DNA from: Peptoniphilus sp. | Lineage (GTDB): Bacteria; Bacillota; Clostridia; Tissierellales; Peptoniphilaceae | Direction: 5' to 3' | Length of the DNA: 44,446 bases | NCBI GenBank assembly: GCA_029983555.1 | Contig: JASBZH010000004.1 | Span: 1-44,446 of the forward strand | Shown here: positions 39,932 to 44,446 of the stretch, in pieces | Numbering within the stretch: position 1 is the stretch's first letter | Layout: each line of letters starts with the position of its first letter | The notes under the pieces: model-generated | Databases searched by the model: none | Told to the model about the DNA's origin: nothing | The model's input: only the letters and a program-made list of their open reading frames with translations | Made by a program: the position numbers and the translations under genes

Positions 39932-41962
39932 TTAGTTCAAATCTGCATAAAAATCAAGAATTTCATTATTCAAATAAGAATATTTTTTTGATTCCAAAAA
40001 TTTATCTTCGCTTAATATTTTTTTAGCTTCATAAGCTGCGTATTTTAAAATCTCTTTATCCCTAAATGGATCAGCTAGTCTAAGATTTGGTATGCCTGAC
40101 TGTCTAGTTCCAAATATATCGCCAAAACCTCTCATCTCCAAATCTTTTTTTGCAATATAAAATCCGTCATTTGACTCTTGCATAATTTTCATCCTCTGCC
40201 AAGAATTTTCTGATGAAGACAAATTATACAAAATACAGTAAGCCTGATCACTTCCCCTTCCAACTCTACCTCTCAATTGGTGAAGAGTGGAAAGGCCAAA
40301 TCTCTCAGCATTATATATCATCATGACTGTTGCATTAGGAACATTTACTCCTACTTCTACAACAGTTGTAGATACCAATAAATTAATTTTATTATTAGCA
40401 AAATCTTCCATGATTTTATTTTTTTCACTGGGACTCATCTTTCCATGAATGAGTGCCAAACTGTAATCTTTAAAATACTTAGATAAATCAGCATAAACTT
40501 TTTCAACCGATTGCAAATTTTGAAATTCTTCGTTATCTTCTATAAGAGAGCATATTACGTATGCTTGATGTCCCTTATCCATCTCACTTTTTATAAAAGC
40601 TTTTGATCTATCTAACATACTTTCATTTATAGCTAAAGTTTTTACTGGTTTTCTGCCAACTGGCATCGTATCGATTATAGATATATCAAGATCTGCATAC
40701 AAAACTAATGAGAGTGAGCGAGGTATTGGAGTTGCACTCATTATAATAGACGCAGCTTTTTTATTTTTATTCTTTAATAAATTTCTCTGGACTACTCCAA
40801 ATCTGTGTTGTTCGTCTATTACATTTAACCCAAGATTTTTGAACTTAATATTTTCTTCTATCAAAGCGTGAGTTCCTATTAATATGTCTATAGCTCCAAT
40901 CTCGAGATTACTTAGAATATCATCTTTTACTTTCTTTGGAGTTGAACCAACTATTAGCCTTACTTTTAACCCAAGAGGTTCTAAAAGTTCCCTAAAAGAC
41001 TCTAGGTGTTGTTTTGCCAGTATCTCAGTTGGCGCCATAATAGTCGATTGATATCCATTTAAATAAGCAAGATACATAATTATTATTGCAACTATAGTCT
41101 TTCCACTTCCAACGTCTCCTTGAATTAGCCTATTTATTGTTCTTCCTTGGTTCATATCGCGAAATAATTCATTCACTACATTTTGTTGTCCATCAGTCAA
41201 CTTAAATGGAAGATTTTTAATAAAGTCAAAAACTCTCTCATCTAGATTAAATTTTATAGAATCGGCTTCTTTATTTTGAACCTTATTTTTTAAAATTGAG
41301 AGTTCAAATAAAAACAGTTCTTCAAAAATCAATCTCTGTCTAGCTTCAATATAGCTTTTTCTGTCTTTTGGATAGTGTATATTTTTTATCGCTTCATTTT
41401 TACCAATAAGTTTATATTTTTCTCTAATATCACTTGATAAATTTTCATTAAATAGATTTAAATTTATGACCTGATCAATTGAATTTTCTATATTTTTATT
41501 GAAAAGCCCATTTGTGAGTTTATAAATTGGCGTGATTTTGCCCAAGCTTTTTACTCTATTGATAGGCTCAAATTCTGGACTAGATATACTCACTCTTCCT
41601 TTAAAGTAATCAACTTTTCCATAAAATAGATAAGTATCCCCAATTTTTATTTGTGAACGCAAAAATCTAGAATTAAAAAAAGTTATCTCTGCCTCTCCAG
41701 TTTCATCTTCAGCAAGATAACTTAAAATATCTAGACCTCTTCTAATATTTCTATCTTGTAATTTAGCAATTATTTTAAGTTTAAAAGTATCTTTGCTACC
41801 TGGTATGGCATCTTTAACTTTAAGTATTCTTGACGAGTCTTCATATCTTCTCGGATAAAACAAGAGTAGATCTTTAATTGTATATATGTCGAGCTTGTGA
41901 AAAAGTGAAGCTCTTTTTCCACCAACCTGTTTTAAAACACTAACTTTGTCACTTAAATTCAT
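39932..41962 (-). CDS. recG: ATP-dependent DNA helicase RecG
   Basis: 676 residues. Branch-migration helicase that regresses stalled forks. N-terminal wedge/OB domain (about 1-230) then helicase motif I GDVGSGKT, motif Ia-II region with DEQHRFGVV, motif III MSATPIPRSL, motif V STTVVEVGVN and motif VI QLRGRVGRGSDQAY. Starts with AGAGGTAG upstream of the ATG; the terminator of fakA ends only 14 bases before this. Usual fakA-recG-rsmD-coaD order of Firmicutes. Confidence 0.97.
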   Translation of the reverse strand: MNLSDKVSVLKQVGGKRASLFHKLDIYTIKDLLLFYPRRYEDSSRILKVKDAIPGSKDTFKLKIIAKLQDRNIRRGLDILSYLAEDETGEAEITFFNSRFLRSQIKIGDTYLFYGKVDYFKGRVSISSPEFEPINRVKSLGKITPIYKLTNGLFNKNIENSIDQVINLNLFNENLSSDIREKYKLIGKNEAIKNIHYPKDRKSYIEARQRLIFEELFLFELSILKNKVQNKEADSIKFNLDERVFDFIKNLPFKLTDGQQNVVNELFRDMNQGRTINRLIQGDVGSGKTIVAIIIMYLAYLNGYQSTIMAPTEILAKQHLESFRELLEPLGLKVRLIVGSTPKKVKDDILSNLEIGAIDILIGTHALIEENIKFKNLGLNVIDEQHRFGVVQRNLLKNKNKKAASIIMSATPIPRSLSLVLYADLDISIIDTMPVGRKPVKTLAINESMLDRSKAFIKSEMDKGHQAYVICSLIEDNEEFQNLQSVEKVYADLSKYFKDYSLALIHGKMSPSEKNKIMEDFANNKINLLVSTTVVEVGVNVPNATVMMIYNAERFGLSTLHQLRGRVGRGSDQAYCILYNLSSSENSWQRMKIMQESNDGFYIAKKDLEMRGFGDIFGTRQSGIPNLRLADPFRDKEILKYAAYEAKKILSEDKFLESKKYSYLNNEILDFYADLN

Positions 41963-41976
41963 AACTACCTCTATGT

Positions 41977-42003
41977 AAAAAGCCTAAAGTCATGCTTTAG
42001 GCT
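41977..42003 (-). terminator. Intrinsic terminator between fakA and recG
   Basis: Perfect AGCCTAAAG / CTTTAGGCT stem with a 5-base loop and TTTTTAC on the minus strand, 5 bases after the fakA stop and 14 bases before the recG ATG. Confidence 0.88.
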
Positions 42004-42008
42004 CATAA

Positions 42009-43673
42009 TTATTCTAAAGAAATTACGTAATAATAAATTGGCTGATCGCCTTCAATTAAATCTACATCAATTTCATCATACTCTTCTTCAAGCTTATCTC
42101 TAAGCTCATTTGCATCTTCCTCTTTGACATCTTCTCCATAATAAAGTGTAACGAGACAAATATCGTCATTCATAAGTTTTTTTATCGTGTTAAAAGTTAC
42201 TTCTGATATATCTTTTCCACACTCTATAATTTCTTTTGTCGCAAGACCGATTATATCATTTTCGTGAACTTCCTTGCCACTAACTTTAGTATCTCTTACC
42301 GCATAAGTAACAGATGCATCAATTATTGAATCAAGAGCCTCTTTCATTTGAGCTTCATTTTCTTCAATTGAATTGTTTTCGTTGTATGCAAGTATTGCAG
42401 CTATTCCTTGTGGAACAGATTTAGAAGGAATTACTATAACATTTCTATCAGAAATATCTCTAGCTTGTTCTGCAGATAAAATAATATTGCCATTATTAGG
42501 AATTATGAATACAGTTTTGCCACCGACTTTGTCAATTCCACTCAAAAAGTCTTCTGTAGATGGGTTCATTGTCTGACCCCCCGGCACAACATAATCGACG
42601 CCTATAGATTTAAATGTATCTGTCATTCCTTTTCCCATAGAAACTGTGATAAAAGAAACGTCCTTTTCTTCAATCTTATCTTCTGTTTCTTCTCTTTTTT
42701 TAGCCTCAGCTACTTCTTCTTCGTCAAAAAGAGTTTCCCTATGTTGAAATCTCATATTATCAATTTTGATATCTTGTAAAAGTCCTAAATCACAAGCATA
42801 TTGAAGTGCTATTCCTGGGTCATTTGTGTGAACATGAACTTTAATTAAACCTGTTCCTGCTCCACCTACAACTAATAGGCAGTCTCCAAGAGGAGAAAGT
42901 TTTTCCCTAAATGCATCTATATCATCGTAATCAGTATTAATAATAAATTCAGTACAGTAACCGTATTTAATATCAGTATTAGCACCCTCAAATTTAACTT
43001 CTTTTTGAGCTTTTTTCTTCATCACTTCGTCTTCTGATTGATCCAAAATCTCTTCGTTTTTTAAAACTTTAAGAGCTCCTTCAATTAAAACAACAAGACC
43101 CTTACCTCCAGCATCTACTACACCAGCTTCCTTAAGCACATCTAATTTATTAGGAGTATCATCAAGGGACCTATTAGATTCAATTAAAACGTCTTCTATA
43201 AAAGATATAAAATCATTGTACTTTTTGTGATTTTTCCACGCATACTCAGCAGTTTCTCGGCCAACAGTAAGAATAGTACCTTCAATTGGTTTCATGACTG
43301 CTTTATAAGTCGTTTCGCTTGCTAATTTAAAAGCTTCAGTTACCTGAGAAATATCAGCTTCATCTACATCTTCAAGTCCTTCCGCAAATCCTCTTAGAAG
43401 TTGTGAAAGGATAACACCACTATTTCCTCTTGCTCCCATAAGAGCCCCTCTAGATGCAGCCAAAGCAACATCTTTAACATATAATTCGCCTTCTAAATTT
43501 TCAATTTGCTTAAGGGCAGATTTTGCAGTGAGACTCATATTTGTTCCCGTATCACCATCTGGCACAGGAAAAACATTTAATTTATTTACCTCATTTTTCT
43601 TAAGAATAAGATAATTTACGGCGCCCTTAAATATCTCTTTTAGCAAAGCGCCATTTATTTTCTTAATATCCAA
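42009..43673 (-). CDS. fakA: Fatty acid kinase catalytic protein FakA-like (DAK2 domain, YloV)
   Basis: 554 residues. N-terminal DAK2 kinase domain with NVFPVPDGDTGTNMSLT near residue 35 and GARGNSGVILSQLLRGF; a middle FakA domain and a C-terminal DegV-like domain follow. Should phosphorylate fatty acids bound to FakB (DegV proteins) for phospholipid synthesis. No FakB is near. Follows yloU by 14 bases, in the classic rpmB-yloU-yloV-recG order. An intrinsic terminator lies just after it. Confidence 0.9.
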   Translation of the reverse strand: MDIKKINGALLKEIFKGAVNYLILKKNEVNKLNVFPVPDGDTGTNMSLTAKSALKQIENLEGELYVKDVALAASRGALMGARGNSGVILSQLLRGFAEGLEDVDEADISQVTEAFKLASETTYKAVMKPIEGTILTVGRETAEYAWKNHKKYNDFISFIEDVLIESNRSLDDTPNKLDVLKEAGVVDAGGKGLVVLIEGALKVLKNEEILDQSEDEVMKKKAQKEVKFEGANTDIKYGYCTEFIINTDYDDIDAFREKLSPLGDCLLVVGGAGTGLIKVHVHTNDPGIALQYACDLGLLQDIKIDNMRFQHRETLFDEEEVAEAKKREETEDKIEEKDVSFITVSMGKGMTDTFKSIGVDYVVPGGQTMNPSTEDFLSGIDKVGGKTVFIIPNNGNIILSAEQARDISDRNVIVIPSKSVPQGIAAILAYNENNSIEENEAQMKEALDSIIDASVTYAVRDTKVSGKEVHENDIIGLATKEIIECGKDISEVTFNTIKKLMNDDICLVTLYYGEDVKEEDANELRDKLEEEYDEIDVDLIEGDQPIYYYVISLE

Positions 43674-43687
43674 AACCTAACCTCCAA

Positions 43688-44041
43688 CTATTTAAGTCTA
43701 ATGCCTTCTACTGAAATTTCTATATTATCTATAGTTAGTCCAGTGAGTTCTTCCACATTATACCTAACTCTTTCAATTATGTTTTCACATACAGTAGAAA
43801 TTTTTACTCCATATTCAAGAATTACATGAAGTTCAATATTAATTTGATTATTTTCAGTATTTACTTTAATTCCTTTAGACAGATTTTCAAATCTTAAAAG
43901 TTCAAAAATTCCGTCAGCGGCATTTTTTGATGCCATTCCAACAATTCCATAACTTTCCATAGCAGAAATTCCCGCAATGTTAGCTATTACATTATCATCT
44001 ATAATTATATTTCCTAGTTCACGATTTACAATTGCCGGCAT
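43688..44041 (-). CDS. yloU: Asp23/Gls24-family envelope stress protein (YloU)
   Basis: 117 residues: DDNVIANIAGISAMESYGIVGMA, NIELHVILEYGVKISTVCENI and VEELTGLTIDNIEISVEGI are the DUF322/Asp23 blocks. Small membrane-associated protein of unknown role, usually beside fakA. Start ATG after GGAGGTG. Divergent from rpmB, with a promoter in the shared intergenic region. Confidence 0.94.
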   Translation of the reverse strand: MPAIVNRELGNIIIDDNVIANIAGISAMESYGIVGMASKNAADGIFELLRFENLSKGIKVNTENNQINIELHVILEYGVKISTVCENIIERVRYNVEELTGLTIDNIEISVEGIRLK

Positions 44042-44064
44042 TAGGGCACCTCCTTATCCATAAT

Positions 44065-44073
44065 ATTATATCA
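44065..44073 (-). promoter_or_regulatory. Extended -10 promoter (TGATATAAT) of yloU-fakA
   Basis: TGnTATAAT on the minus strand, 23 bases before the yloU ATG. No clear -35. Confidence 0.65.
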
Positions 44074-44182
44074 GAATAGTTAATAAAATAACAGAAATAT
44101 CTCATTTTAGCTTATTTTAGTAATATATATTATATTTATCCAATTTTTAGAAAATTAAAAATCGAAAAAATTTAGAAATTAT

Positions 44183-44211
44183 TTGCATTTTACACATCTT
44201 TTTGATAAAAT
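44183..44211 (+). promoter_or_regulatory. Promoter of rpmB (extended -10)
   Basis: TTGCAT (44183-44188), 17-base spacer ending in TGA, TAAAAT (44206-44211). The ribosome site AAAGGAGGTG follows before the ATG. The bases between 44074 and 44182 are AT-rich and show nothing else. Confidence 0.8.
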
Positions 44212-44243
44212 AATTGTTGCGTAAAAACTAAAGGAGGTGCAGC

Positions 44244-44435
44244 ATGGCAAAAAGATGTGATATTTGTGGAAAAGAAAGAGTTTTTGGAAATAAAGTTTCA
44301 TTTTCTCATTCTCGTTCTAACAGAAGTTGGGCCCCAAACATCAGAAGAGTTAAAGCTGTAGTTAACGGTACACCTAAGAGAATTAATGTATGTACTAGAT
44401 GTTTGAGATCAGGAAAAGTTGAAAGAGCAATATAA
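44244..44435 (+). CDS. rpmB: 50S ribosomal protein L28
   Basis: 63 residues, normal length. AKRCDICGKERVFGNKVS at the N-terminus, SHSRSNRSW, and RINVCTRCLRSGKVERA. It keeps two CxxC pairs (CDIC and CTRC), the zinc-binding form of L28; zinc-free paralogues lack these cysteines. Start ATG after a perfect GGAGGTG. Divergent from yloU in the standard rpmB-yloU arrangement. Confidence 0.98.
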   Translation: MAKRCDICGKERVFGNKVSFSHSRSNRSWAPNIRRVKAVVNGTPKRINVCTRCLRSGKVERAI

Positions 44436-44446
44436 ATTTAGGGTCT

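Overview
The window is a stretch of chromosomal core genome from an AT-rich, low-GC Gram-positive anaerobe. The best fit is the Tissierellia/Peptoniphilaceae group (Peptoniphilus- or Anaerococcus-like). This placement is an inference from a butyryl-CoA:acetate CoA-transferase, a clostridial-type L28 with two CxxC pairs, an ECF transporter core beside truA, a T-box before ileS, AGGAGG/GGTGAT ribosome binding sites and TTG starts. I saw no rRNA, tRNA, CRISPR array, phage or insertion sequence. No gap longer than 300 bases lacks a gene; the longest non-coding stretches are the T-box leader (about 20471-20693), 44042-44243 and 23647-23842.

Nearly every gene is on the minus strand, with three exceptions (yhcC, a DUF4364 gene and rpmB). 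Reading the minus strand from right to left, the units are: yloU-fakA, then recG and rsmD-coaD-coiled-coil protein; hpt-CPBP protease-sirtuin-methyltransferase-hslO; prfB-pyrF-pyrE-DUF1232; ecfA1-ecfA2-ecfT-truA; pyrC; DUF4153 and an acidic His-tailed protein; a BaiN-like flavoprotein; a SAF-domain dehydrogenase; an Rrf2 regulator; T-box-ileS; a UvrD-like helicase-nuclease and the CoA-transferase; TPR-map-MATE-cyclophilin-tdk; psuK-psuG-thioesterase; ylxP-nth-vanW; and an unknown gene-cvfB-rlmD (cut by the window edge). Most units end in a clear intrinsic terminator and many start at a visible sigma-A promoter, often with an extended -10 (TGnTATAAT).

Functionally the region is housekeeping: translation (ileS, prfB, map, rpmB, rlmD, truA, rsmD), nucleotide supply (pyrC, pyrF, pyrE, hpt, tdk, pseudouridine breakdown), DNA repair (nth, recG, UvrD-nuclease), vitamin uptake (ECF core), CoA synthesis and butyrate formation.

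I found no obviously new multi-gene defence or biosynthetic system. The most notable points are: an IleRS2-type ileS whose class I HIGH signature is altered to GIHH, a change linked to very strong mupirocin resistance; a prfB that is continuous but keeps what looks like the scar of a lost programmed frameshift; three genes whose promoter -10 lies 6-11 bases before the start codon with no good Shine-Dalgarno (probable leaderless mRNAs); terminators placed directly against the next ribosome binding site (before the helicase gene and recG); and a direct repeat over the psuK promoter.
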